From Ferrithrix thermotolerans DSM 19514 (GTDB lineage: Bacteria; Actinomycetota; Acidimicrobiia; Acidimicrobiales; Acidimicrobiaceae): a stretch of 64,000 nt of DNA. The stretch is taken from assembly GCF_900128965.1 (NCBI RefSeq), contig NZ_FQUL01000010.1:1-64000 (forward strand). The letters are read 5' to 3'. Within the stretch, counting starts at the first letter, position 1; the number at the start of each line of letters is the position of its first letter. The notes below the pieces were generated by a model, which did no database searches, was not told the origin of the DNA, and saw nothing but the letters and a program-made list of their open reading frames with translations. The translations under genes and the position numbers were made by a program. Positions 45,527 to 55,184 of this stretch are shown here, piece by piece.

Positions 45527-46213
45527 ATGACAGAGATAAAAGGTCTGAAGGTGCTCGCAACCCTTTCGCTTGGAATCGTCATGGCTAGCTGTGGATCGGC
45601 GAAGAAGGCAACCACGACTACAACGGCCCAAAGATCACCCTCAAAGTCTAATAGCTCAGCGACTTCATCGACCACCTCTACAACTGCTACTACAGACTCA
45701 TCGACCACCTCTACAACGACCTCCTCAACGACCACCACGGCTATAACATACAAAGCTGGTGCGGCCTGTGCCCCGGATCAGCTCGCAGTAAGCGAAGGGC
45801 CAGGCGGGGTGGGACTCGGGTCTGAAACGCTCTCGTTTACCTTCAAGAACACGTCGTCGGTGGAGTGCTACCTGGAGGGCTACCCCGGTCTACAGATGCT
45901 CAACGCACAAGGATCGACCATCTCCACCCAGGTCCACTGGGGGTCATCTGTCTCTGTCCCACCTGAGCCGGTCACCAAGGTGGCGGTCTCTCCGGGCGGG
46001 TCAGCTTACTTCCTCATCGGCTTTGCACTCGGAACCGGTTACGGATCGGAACAGTGTCCGACAGCAAACTTCCTGGATATAACGCCACCAAACGATCAGG
46101 GGTACCTAAAGGTGCCAGCGACAATTACCCCCTTTGGAGGAACGGTTCAGAACCTTCAATGCGGTCAGATTACAGCCTCTCCTGTTCTTTCCTCACTGCC
46201 ACAGGGTATCTAA
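45527..46213 (+). CDS. Lipoprotein with DUF4232-like domain
   Basis: 228 residues. A signal peptide ends in a lipobox (LGIVMASC) at Cys 23, so the protein is lipid-anchored outside the membrane. Residues 30-75 are a Thr/Ser linker, and the rest is a DUF4232-like domain with SFTFKNTSSVECYLEGYPG and SPGGSAYFLIGF, a pattern common in secreted actinobacterial proteins. Function unknown. AAGGAAGG precedes the ATG, and TATATT at 45493-45498 may be the -10 box. Confidence 0.85.
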   Translation: MTEIKGLKVLATLSLGIVMASCGSAKKATTTTTAQRSPSKSNSSATSSTTSTTATTDSSTTSTTTSSTTTTAITYKAGAACAPDQLAVSEGPGGVGLGSETLSFTFKNTSSVECYLEGYPGLQMLNAQGSTISTQVHWGSSVSVPPEPVTKVAVSPGGSAYFLIGFALGTGYGSEQCPTANFLDITPPNDQGYLKVPATITPFGGTVQNLQCGQITASPVLSSLPQGI

Positions 46214-46367
46214 GAGAAGATCAAGCACTAGATGGCATCGTTCGTGATCAGGGAAGGACTAGGGCTCAACCTTCGACACCTCGCAAGGCCGCTAACCCAA
46301 GATAGACCTTACCTGCAGCCACGACTGTAGATAGTCTTTCAAATTCGTATAGTTTGAGTTAGTGAAC

Positions 46368-46484
46368 ATGGATAAAGTTGATCAGCTTTTACGGGTGAGT
46401 CTGTACAGATCTCTGTCTTTCGAAAACAGGTCAAAAGAGGTCGGCTACCACGATACCTTTCACAAATTGGAGATAACAGATTGA
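46368..46484 (+). CDS. Possible 38-residue leader or small protein before nadC
   Basis: An ATG at 46368 opens a 38-residue frame (MDKVDQLLRVSLYRSLSFEN, then RSKEVGYHDTFHKLEITD) whose TGA overlaps the nadC TTG start (TTGA). The overlap suggests coupling, but the ribosome site is weak and no family is known. It may be chance. Confidence 0.25.
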   Translation: MDKVDQLLRVSLYRSLSFENRSKEVGYHDTFHKLEITD

Positions 46485-47362
46485 GCGCTTTAGACCTAAG
46501 ACGACTAAGAGGTGACATAGAGCGCTGGCTCGATGAAGACATCGGATACGGAGACATCACAACCAAGTTAACCGTCTCTGACGATGCGGAGGGTCGAGCA
46601 TCTTTTGTAGCTAAAGAAAGCGGCGTTCTATGTGGTACGGAGGTCGTCTTCGAGGTATTTGCGGCCGTAGATGACCAGCTGGACTGTAGTTTTGTAGCGA
46701 AAGACGGCGAACAACTCTCACCGGGTATGGTGTTTGGTTCAGTGGCTGGGAGGCTTGCAACCATATTGACCGCTGAGCGTTTAGCACTCAATCTCTTACG
46801 ACACCTCTCGGGAGTCTCAACCGCCACTAAGGCCTACGTCGACGCCTTGGATCCAAAGTCCAAGACCAAGATCCTAGATACCAGAAAGACGACTCCAGGT
46901 CTTAGGTATTTAGAGAAGTACGCAGTACGCACTGGCGGTGGTTATAATCACCGCCAGGGTCTTTACGACGCCATCTTGATAAAAGATAACCATATCTCAG
47001 CAGCAGGCGGCGTAGGCGAAGCACTATCGAAGGCAAGGTCGTCCGCACCCCACTTGATGCGGACTGAGATAGAGGTGGAGAACCTTGAACAACTCAGCGA
47101 AGCACTAAGTGCCGGAGCAGATACGGTCCTCTTGGACAACATGAGTGATGAGCAGATTGAAAAAGCCATAGCAACTATCGACGGCAGAGCGATCGTGGAG
47201 GTTAGTGGCAACGTTTCAAAGGATCGAGTACACCTACTGTCGAAACTTGGTGTAGACCTTATCTCCGTTGGAGCGATAACCCACTCCGTCAGGGCTCTTG
47301 ATATCTCGTTGGATATAAGTTATGTCGATCGGTCTAGGTCTCTCGGCAGACTCGGACTATAA
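46481..47362 (+). CDS. nadC: Nicotinate-nucleotide pyrophosphorylase
   Basis: 293 residues. EDIGYGDITTKLTV, ERLALNLLRHLSGVST, TRKTTPGLRYLEKYAVRTGG and DNHISAAGGV are the hallmarks of quinolinate phosphoribosyltransferase, which makes nicotinate mononucleotide for NAD. The start is a TTG with GGAG eight bases before it. It is first in the nadC-nadA-nadB operon. Confidence 0.95.
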   Translation: MSALDLRRLRGDIERWLDEDIGYGDITTKLTVSDDAEGRASFVAKESGVLCGTEVVFEVFAAVDDQLDCSFVAKDGEQLSPGMVFGSVAGRLATILTAERLALNLLRHLSGVSTATKAYVDALDPKSKTKILDTRKTTPGLRYLEKYAVRTGGGYNHRQGLYDAILIKDNHISAAGGVGEALSKARSSAPHLMRTEIEVENLEQLSEALSAGADTVLLDNMSDEQIEKAIATIDGRAIVEVSGNVSKDRVHLLSKLGVDLISVGAITHSVRALDISLDISYVDRSRSLGRLGL

Positions 47363-47385
47363 AGATTTACGAACGGAGAAACTCG

Positions 47386-48312
47386 ATGGATGAAACAGCA
47401 CTCCTAGCAGCCGAGATAGCAGAACTGAAGAAACATAGAAACGCGGTAGTCCTGGCTCACTCCTACCAGGTCGGCGATGTTCAAGACATTGCAGACTTCG
47501 TCGGGGACTCCCTGGGTCTTTCCCGAGAGGCAGCTGCCACGGACGCCGATGTAATAGTCTTTGCAGGAGTAAACTTCATGGCAGAGACAGCGGCCATCTT
47601 GAATCCTACAAAGACCGTACTCATACCAGATCCAAAAGCCGGTTGCTCCCTGTCCGATACCGTCTCTGCTAGGGACGTACTTAGATGGCGATCGGAGCAC
47701 CCCAACGGCCTCGTCGTCTCTTACGTCAATACGACAGCCGAGGTCAAGGCACTCTCAGATATCTGCGTCACTAGCGCAAACGCTGTAAAGGTCGTTGAGT
47801 CGCTAGATAGGGATCGTGACCTACTGTTTCTTCCGGATATGTTCTTAGGTGAGTACGTAAAGCAACAAACCGGAAGAGAAATGGACATCTGGCTCGGAGA
47901 GTGTCACGTACACGCAGGGATCGGAGAGCAAGAACTCTCGGACAGAATATCCTCCTTTCCCGATGCTGAGTTCCTCATACACCCAGAGTGCGGCTGCGGT
48001 TCGAGCTGCCTGTATCTAAAACCTGACGCAAAGATATTTTCCACCGAAGGCATGGTGAACTACGCACAGAGTTCTTCCAAGAAGGAGTTTGTGGTCGCAA
48101 CGGAGGTTGGGATAATACACCGTCTCAACAAAAAAACGTATGGCAAACGCTTCATTCCGGTAAAGGAGTCTGCGGTCTGTCAATACATGAAGATGAACAC
48201 GCTAGAGAAGATCAGAGACTCACTCAGATCCAACACCCACGTAGTAAGAGTTGACGATGATATAGCAGCTAAGGCTAGACGGGCGATCGATGCTATGCTG
48301 GCGGTCGTCTAA
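47386..48312 (+). CDS. nadA: Quinolinate synthase
   Basis: 308 residues. VLAHSYQVGDVQDIADFVGD starts the first of three related domains. KAGCSLSD, IHPECGCGSSC and VCQYMKMNTLEKI carry the cysteines for the 4Fe-4S cluster that condenses iminoaspartate with dihydroxyacetone phosphate. A two-base gap separates it from nadB. Confidence 0.95.
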   Translation: MDETALLAAEIAELKKHRNAVVLAHSYQVGDVQDIADFVGDSLGLSREAAATDADVIVFAGVNFMAETAAILNPTKTVLIPDPKAGCSLSDTVSARDVLRWRSEHPNGLVVSYVNTTAEVKALSDICVTSANAVKVVESLDRDRDLLFLPDMFLGEYVKQQTGREMDIWLGECHVHAGIGEQELSDRISSFPDAEFLIHPECGCGSSCLYLKPDAKIFSTEGMVNYAQSSSKKEFVVATEVGIIHRLNKKTYGKRFIPVKESAVCQYMKMNTLEKIRDSLRSNTHVVRVDDDIAAKARRAIDAMLAVV

Positions 48313-48314
48313 GC

Positions 48315-49865
48315 ATGAGACCAGCGATAACCGGCCTAGAGAACACAGTTCGCTGCGACGTCCTTGTGATTGGCAGCGGTATAGCAGGCACCTACGCCGC
48401 TACGGTGGCAGCGGAGTCCGGAGCTGACGTGGTAATGCTTACAAAGACGAAGCTGATGTCCGGCTCAACGAGATGGGCCCAAGGTGGAATAGCCTTTCCT
48501 TTGGATGAACATGACGTAGCTTCCCACACAAACGATACCGTGGTCGCTGGACGCGGTTTGACTGACCGCCATACAGCAGAGTCGCTCATAGAAGAGTCAC
48601 TTCACCACCTTGAAAGACTAAAGGAGAAAGGGGTTATCTTCGACACCGAACTCGGACTTGAAGGAGGACACTCACGCGCCCGAGTAAAACACGTTGGAGG
48701 GGACCGCACCGGTTACTTTGTGCTAGACATGCTGCAAAAGTCCATGCCAGAAAGAGTCCTCGTATATGAGGACACCGTAGCGTATCACCTAATAGGTTAT
48801 AACGCTTCGATCTTTGGCGCACTAGCATTTAGCAGCGTTGATCCACGTGTGAGGATGAAGGTACTAGCTTCAGCTACAATCATAGCCACAGGTGGATCCG
48901 GCCAACTCTTTGAAGTTACCACCAATCCAGCGGAGTCCACCGGTGACGGTTTTGCCTTGGCGTATCGCGCTGGTGCCGTACTTAGAGACATGGAACTTAT
49001 TCAATTTCACCCTACCGCTTTGAAAGACGGCACATTGATTTCGGAGGCGTGTCGGGGTGAAGGAGCTCTCCTTTACAACTCCAACGGCGAGCGCTTTATG
49101 GAAAGATACGATCCAGCGATGGAGCTTGCTCCAAGAGACGTCGTAGCTCAAGCAATAAGCGACCAGATACGACAGGGGTACTCTGTTTACCTCGATCTCT
49201 CCCCCATCTCTGGCTTTGAGGACAAGTTCCCATTTATCGCAGATAGATTGAAGTCACTGGGACTTATAAACGATCTAGGCCGTGTACCAATAGCACCCGC
49301 CGCCCACTACTTCATGGGTGGCATAGCTAGCTCCCCTAATGGAGAGACGACGCTCAAAAACCTATTCTGCGCAGGCGAGGTGGCGTCAACTGCATTTCAT
49401 GGAGCGAACCGTCTCGCATCAAACTCACTCTTGGAGGGTCTGGTAACCGGTTCAAGGGCGGCTCTTAGTGCCCTCGCTACAAGCAAACTGCCCGTCATAT
49501 CTCAAGAAGATAAGTCCGATCTGGCAACTGTGGTTGAACCGGCCTCAGCCATCTCAGAGATCAAGTCTCTGTCACAAAGACACCTAAGCTATCAAAGAGA
49601 GGAGGAAGGCATCACATCGGCACTGAGAAAGTTCGATAACTTTACGACCTCTACGTCTCGACCTTTGACCCGCCAAAGCATTGAGGCCACAAACCTCTTG
49701 GATGTCGCAAGGGTAGTGGCCATCGGAGCCCTGAAGAGGCGAGAGTCGAGAGGTGGACACTTTCGTTCCGACTTTCCTCACCCCTCTAACTCCCCCTACC
49801 ATATATTGCAGTCGATTAACTCAGATCCTATATCGACACCTCTCGACGGAGCCCAGCCGCTCTGA
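48315..49865 (+). CDS. nadB: L-aspartate oxidase
   Basis: 516 residues. The FAD-binding start is VIGSGIAGTYAATVAAESGA; GSTRWAQGGIAFP, IQFHPTALKDG, PAAHYFMGGI and GANRLASNSLLEGLVTG are conserved in NadB. It turns aspartate into iminoaspartate for NadA. It is last in the operon. Confidence 0.95.
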   Translation: MRPAITGLENTVRCDVLVIGSGIAGTYAATVAAESGADVVMLTKTKLMSGSTRWAQGGIAFPLDEHDVASHTNDTVVAGRGLTDRHTAESLIEESLHHLERLKEKGVIFDTELGLEGGHSRARVKHVGGDRTGYFVLDMLQKSMPERVLVYEDTVAYHLIGYNASIFGALAFSSVDPRVRMKVLASATIIATGGSGQLFEVTTNPAESTGDGFALAYRAGAVLRDMELIQFHPTALKDGTLISEACRGEGALLYNSNGERFMERYDPAMELAPRDVVAQAISDQIRQGYSVYLDLSPISGFEDKFPFIADRLKSLGLINDLGRVPIAPAAHYFMGGIASSPNGETTLKNLFCAGEVASTAFHGANRLASNSLLEGLVTGSRAALSALATSKLPVISQEDKSDLATVVEPASAISEIKSLSQRHLSYQREEEGITSALRKFDNFTTSTSRPLTRQSIEATNLLDVARVVAIGALKRRESRGGHFRSDFPHPSNSPYHILQSINSDPISTPLDGAQPL

Positions 49866-50005
49866 GCTATGTAGGAAGCCAGCATCTTTTACAGGGTGTC
49901 AAGAAAGTGGACGTAAAGATCAACACTATAGAGGTGAAAGAGCCGAGCAACTATGACTCTCGTGGCGCCGGAGAGCGAAGGGCCATCCCACCGGAGATAC
50001 CTTCA

Positions 50006-51865
50006 TTAGGGTCTTGGTCTGGTGTGCATAGCGACTTCAAGTACATTTCGATCAACCTTGATTCTCTGGGAACGAAAATACTCACCGAGTGCCTTCGCCT
50101 GAGCATCTAGGCGAAGGGTAGAACCCACGCCCTCATCTAGGAGTCCTCGAACCACAAAGTTTAGAGCTCTGAGATTTGCAAGTCGATAGCGCTCCACATG
50201 GAGTTCCCGCAACTCTGGCATAATCCGCTGAAGAAACTCAACGCTAAGCAGTTCAACGAGATATAGGTAGACAGAGTCGTCCCAAGTCCAAACGCCAAGG
50301 TTTGCGTCTCCACCTTTATCTCCTGAACGTGCGCCACACAGCTGAGCAAGCTCAGCATCTACCAATGTCTTGCCCCAATTGCGTTGAGGTGTTTGCTCAG
50401 TTTCAGTGTCTCTAGGATCACAATCTCCAGCATCCTCACGGTCCCAAGAATTGGTTGTTGACGAAGACTCTGTGACGTCTCGCTCTCTTTGAACAGATCT
50501 GAAGTTACACGTGAAATCTGATATGTATATCTTGGGATCTACGTCATCTTTTGACATGGCCAGGGGAACGAAGATGGAGAACTCCGTAGCGTCTCGAGGA
50601 GGATTTAGAAGATAAAATCCGGGATAACTCGACAGTGCAAGTTCCACTGCAGCATTAGAGAAACTTCTACCCACCTTCGCCTTCTCGGTGTCCTTAGCTG
50701 CGATTCGAAGCAGCGATGTCACTGACTCTTGGTCTTCTCCTTGAGACGACGTAGGTCCTATAAGCTGAAACGTCAACTCCGTTGGAGTTTTTTCACCGAG
50801 CGCAGTTCTCATATCAGCTTCAACTCTTTGTGCCTTTTTCTTCTGATCAGTACCTGTGAGCGCAAAGATTAACTGATTCCGATAGCCACCTGAAAGGTTA
50901 AGAGCAACCTTATAAGTATCAGGCGGGGCTGAACCCTTGACCCCGCTTACAGCGACAACGTCTTTCATAAGCTGAGACAGCACGATCGAGTCGAAGTGAG
51001 CCGTGACATCAGGATTTAGGTATTTGGGAGACTCTATCTCGTAGAGAAGCTGTTCCGTTACCGTTCCGATAGATACCTCACCACCGGTGCCAGATACCTT
51101 AGTAACGGTAGACGAACCGTCTGAATAGATATCCACAATCGGGAACCCTGGGAGCTTTCCTAAAGACTCGGTCCCCAAAGAGTAGTTTCCTCCGCAACAT
51201 TGCGGACCACATTCAACTATGTGACCGGCTACAACTGCACCGGCGAGCTGGTCAAAGTCGGTTCGACTCCATCTAAAGTGGTGCACCGCAGGCCCTACAA
51301 CCAACGAGGCGTCGGTGACTCTGGGGCAGATCACTATGTCGGACCCGTTATCTAGTGCCTGGGCTATCTCAAAGGCTCCTAGGTACGCGTTTGCGGAGGC
51401 GACTTCTTCCATCGTGATAGACAAATTGGATTTGTATCGCTGCAACACGGAAAACTCTTGAATAGCCTTCGATGCATTTACGCTATCTATTACGTTGTCG
51501 CCATCTATGTAGGCGACTGCTAGATCCAATCCTCGACGGCTGAGCAGTTCACAAACCTCATGAGCCAAAGCCTTCGGATTGAGTCCGCCTGCGTTCGTAA
51601 CTACCTTCACTCCTTTTTCAGCTACTTCATCTATGCATCCTTTCAACTGATGCAAAAAGGTGGGAACGTACCCCTTAGAAGGATCTTCACGCATCTGTCT
51701 TGCAAGTATAAACATTGTAAGCTCTGCTAGATAGTCACCGGTAATAAAGTCGACGTCATCCTTAGAGCTGAAGATCTCTGACATGGCGCCATAGCGGTCT
51801 CCATAGAAACCTGATACGTTAGCCACCCGGAGCGCCTTCTGCTTTTTTGGTCCTACGTCCTTCAA
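50006..51865 (-). CDS. AtuA-like (DUF1446) acyl-CoA carboxylase-associated protein
   Basis: About 619 residues from a TTG at 51865, chosen because GGAGAGGAG precedes it and because it overlaps the TGA of the upstream gene (TTGA); the longer frame to 51922 lies inside that gene. VANVSGFYGDRYGAM, VVTNAGGLNPKALAHEV and CPRVTDASLVVGPAVH are the DUF1446 core. The last 110 residues are the small AtuA-like domain (LCGARSGDKGGDANLGVWT). AtuA belongs to acyclic terpenoid catabolism in Pseudomonas; here no geranyl-CoA carboxylase is nearby, so the substrate is open. Confidence 0.88.
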   Translation of the reverse strand: MKDVGPKKQKALRVANVSGFYGDRYGAMSEIFSSKDDVDFITGDYLAELTMFILARQMREDPSKGYVPTFLHQLKGCIDEVAEKGVKVVTNAGGLNPKALAHEVCELLSRRGLDLAVAYIDGDNVIDSVNASKAIQEFSVLQRYKSNLSITMEEVASANAYLGAFEIAQALDNGSDIVICPRVTDASLVVGPAVHHFRWSRTDFDQLAGAVVAGHIVECGPQCCGGNYSLGTESLGKLPGFPIVDIYSDGSSTVTKVSGTGGEVSIGTVTEQLLYEIESPKYLNPDVTAHFDSIVLSQLMKDVVAVSGVKGSAPPDTYKVALNLSGGYRNQLIFALTGTDQKKKAQRVEADMRTALGEKTPTELTFQLIGPTSSQGEDQESVTSLLRIAAKDTEKAKVGRSFSNAAVELALSSYPGFYLLNPPRDATEFSIFVPLAMSKDDVDPKIYISDFTCNFRSVQRERDVTESSSTTNSWDREDAGDCDPRDTETEQTPQRNWGKTLVDAELAQLCGARSGDKGGDANLGVWTWDDSVYLYLVELLSVEFLQRIMPELRELHVERYRLANLRALNFVVRGLLDEGVGSTLRLDAQAKALGEYFRSQRIKVDRNVLEVAMHTRPRP

Positions 51866-52647
51866 TCTCTTGATCTCCTCTCCCCGGGCGGACCTGCAAA
51901 GCACTGCGCATTTGACATCCACATATGAGCTATTGGTCCATTGACCTCAAGAGCGGTAGCTTCGTAGTGCGCGCGCTGGGTCACAACTAGGGCAAAGTCA
52001 CGTGCTGGACCTAAGACTCGGTTTGCAGAGTCTCTTAGTCCAAAGGCCAACCTCTCACCCCACGGAAAACCTAGCTCCACATAGACAGTCTCATCAGGCA
52101 CCTCGAGGTTAGAGGCAACAAAGCTGTACCTGAAAGTTCTCACTCCAAGGTCACAGACGTCTTTCAAAGAGTAGGTCTCGGGGAGAAAAACTCCTAGAGC
52201 AACTCCGATATCGTATCCATGAGCCCAGGTCTCCATAGTTCTCGCAGCGATAAGCGACAGCGGGGACAGAGCCGGTCCATACCACTGAATACGACTCGGC
52301 AGTCCCCTTAAAGAGGCAGCGGTTATGAAGCCAAGACGCTTCTCGTGGAACCAAGATATCGCATCATCACCACTTAGGTGGCTATAGTTGTTTCGTACAT
52401 ACTCTGTAAGGGCAAGCGGGTCCCGACCGATAGATTCAAGGTGTTTAAAAAACTCAAACTTTGAGGTGAGAGACAACGGGGCTGCTTCGTCAAAGTATGC
52501 AAGATGGGTGATCTGATCCTTTATGGTCCACGGATGCGCATCGGTTATAAGGTCGAAGGATCTCCTGTCTCCTACTTCCTTCAGTAAATCATTGAAACGT
52601 TCAGACTCCAGTTGCAGCCGTTCGATAAAAGGCACGAGATCGGGCAT
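51862..52647 (-). CDS. TIGR03084-family protein (DinB/mycothiol-like fold)
   Basis: 261 residues. HPWTIKDQITHLAYFDEAA is the metal-binding helix region, with ARTMETWAHGYDIGVALG supplying further His, as in the mycothiol-dependent maleylpyruvate isomerase fold. C-terminal NGPIAHMWMSNAQCFAGPPG matches the family tail. Role unknown; it is often found beside DUF1446 genes in actinobacteria. Its stop overlaps the next gene's TTG start, suggesting they act together. Confidence 0.85.
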   Translation of the reverse strand: MPDLVPFIERLQLESERFNDLLKEVGDRRSFDLITDAHPWTIKDQITHLAYFDEAAPLSLTSKFEFFKHLESIGRDPLALTEYVRNNYSHLSGDDAISWFHEKRLGFITAASLRGLPSRIQWYGPALSPLSLIAARTMETWAHGYDIGVALGVFLPETYSLKDVCDLGVRTFRYSFVASNLEVPDETVYVELGFPWGERLAFGLRDSANRVLGPARDFALVVTQRAHYEATALEVNGPIAHMWMSNAQCFAGPPGERRSRD

Positions 52648-52760
52648 CGATCAATCTTACATTCGCGCCAGCAAAGATAAAGGACACCTCCTTGAACCAT
52701 CCGTATCGATAAATCTTTACCATGAAACTATTCGTGTGTCGAAATATTGTATTTTCAAAG

Positions 52761-52776
52761 TATGTTCTATGACATA
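52761..52776. promoter_or_regulatory. Candidate MarR operator
   Basis: TATGT and ACATA arms with six bases between make a 16-base inverted repeat 31 bases before the marR GTG start. A second symmetric stretch (GAAATA then TATTTTC) lies just upstream at about 52741-52756. MarR proteins usually repress their own gene from such sites. Confidence 0.4.
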
Positions 52777-52807
52777 GGTAGATCGTTTGAGAAGGCGTGG
52801 AGATCTT

Positions 52808-53317
52808 GTGATTGTCAACGACAGCGTAAGAGCTGAAACTCTAAGGGAAGATATCGATCGAACGAAGCTGCTTGAACGATTGGTTGAAGTCAAGACGGAG
52901 TTGGCACTAATTGAAAGTGAACTTAGGGGCAAAACTCAGAGCGAGCTCTTTGCAAAGCTCACCCTTCACCAGCTAGAAGCGCTATGGAAGATCAAGGATG
53001 CTCCGATTGCGATGAAAGATCTCGCTCAGAGACTCGGGATAAGCGAGAGTTCAGCGACGGCCCTAGCCAACCGACTGGTAAGGAGCGGACTGGTGCGACG
53101 CTTTAGAGAAGCCGACGACAGAAGGGTGGTAAAACTTGAGCTCACCGAGGTGGCCTACAGGTCACTTGATGAGATGAGAGCTGCGCGAACCTTCAGCGCA
53201 AAGCGCCTGTACCGAGTGATCGACAACGCTCAGCTTCAAACACTTGTCTCAGTACTTGAAGAAGTAGTGAGACTAAATCAAATCCGTCCCTCTTCCTCTG
53301 TGGATCAAAATGCATAA
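52808..53317 (+). CDS. MarR-family regulator
   Basis: About 169 residues from the GTG at 52808, which has GGAG six bases upstream; a TTG seven codons earlier is possible. The winged HTH is LTLHQLEALWKIKDAPIAMK, then LAQRLGISESSATALANRLV with the wing RRFREADDRRVVKLELTE. It precedes the MFS gene by 18 bases, so it most likely controls that efflux pump in response to the drug or metabolite exported. Confidence 0.93.
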   Translation: MIVNDSVRAETLREDIDRTKLLERLVEVKTELALIESELRGKTQSELFAKLTLHQLEALWKIKDAPIAMKDLAQRLGISESSATALANRLVRSGLVRRFREADDRRVVKLELTEVAYRSLDEMRAARTFSAKRLYRVIDNAQLQTLVSVLEEVVRLNQIRPSSSVDQNA

Positions 53318-54928
<1,611 letters not shown>

Positions 54929-55184
54929 TCTCCCATATTCCATAGATCTACCTAATTCATCTTGAGCTAACCTCAGCATCGCTCTCAGGACACTGCATCG
55001 AAAACTCATTGCGCAGAGTCTCAAGATGGGTCTCGGCGCCCTTAGTAGTGCTTAGATCGAAGAGACTCTAAAAACCTAGATGGAGCAGGACTTAGAGATC
55101 GTAGTCGAGCACCCTAGTAAAGGCGTATTCAAGTACAGACTCTGTGCTAAGGACAAACATATTCTTTGGCTACCCTGTTCTCCT

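Noticed and set aside
45600-45750. Repeated ACC/TCG triplets looking like a tandem repeat
   Set aside because: This is the Thr/Ser linker of the lipoprotein, a coding low-complexity stretch, not a CRISPR or independent repeat.
49907-50110. 67-codon plus-strand frame after nadB
   Set aside because: Half of it overlaps the AtuA-like gene on the other strand and nothing in it is recognised; too weak to call.
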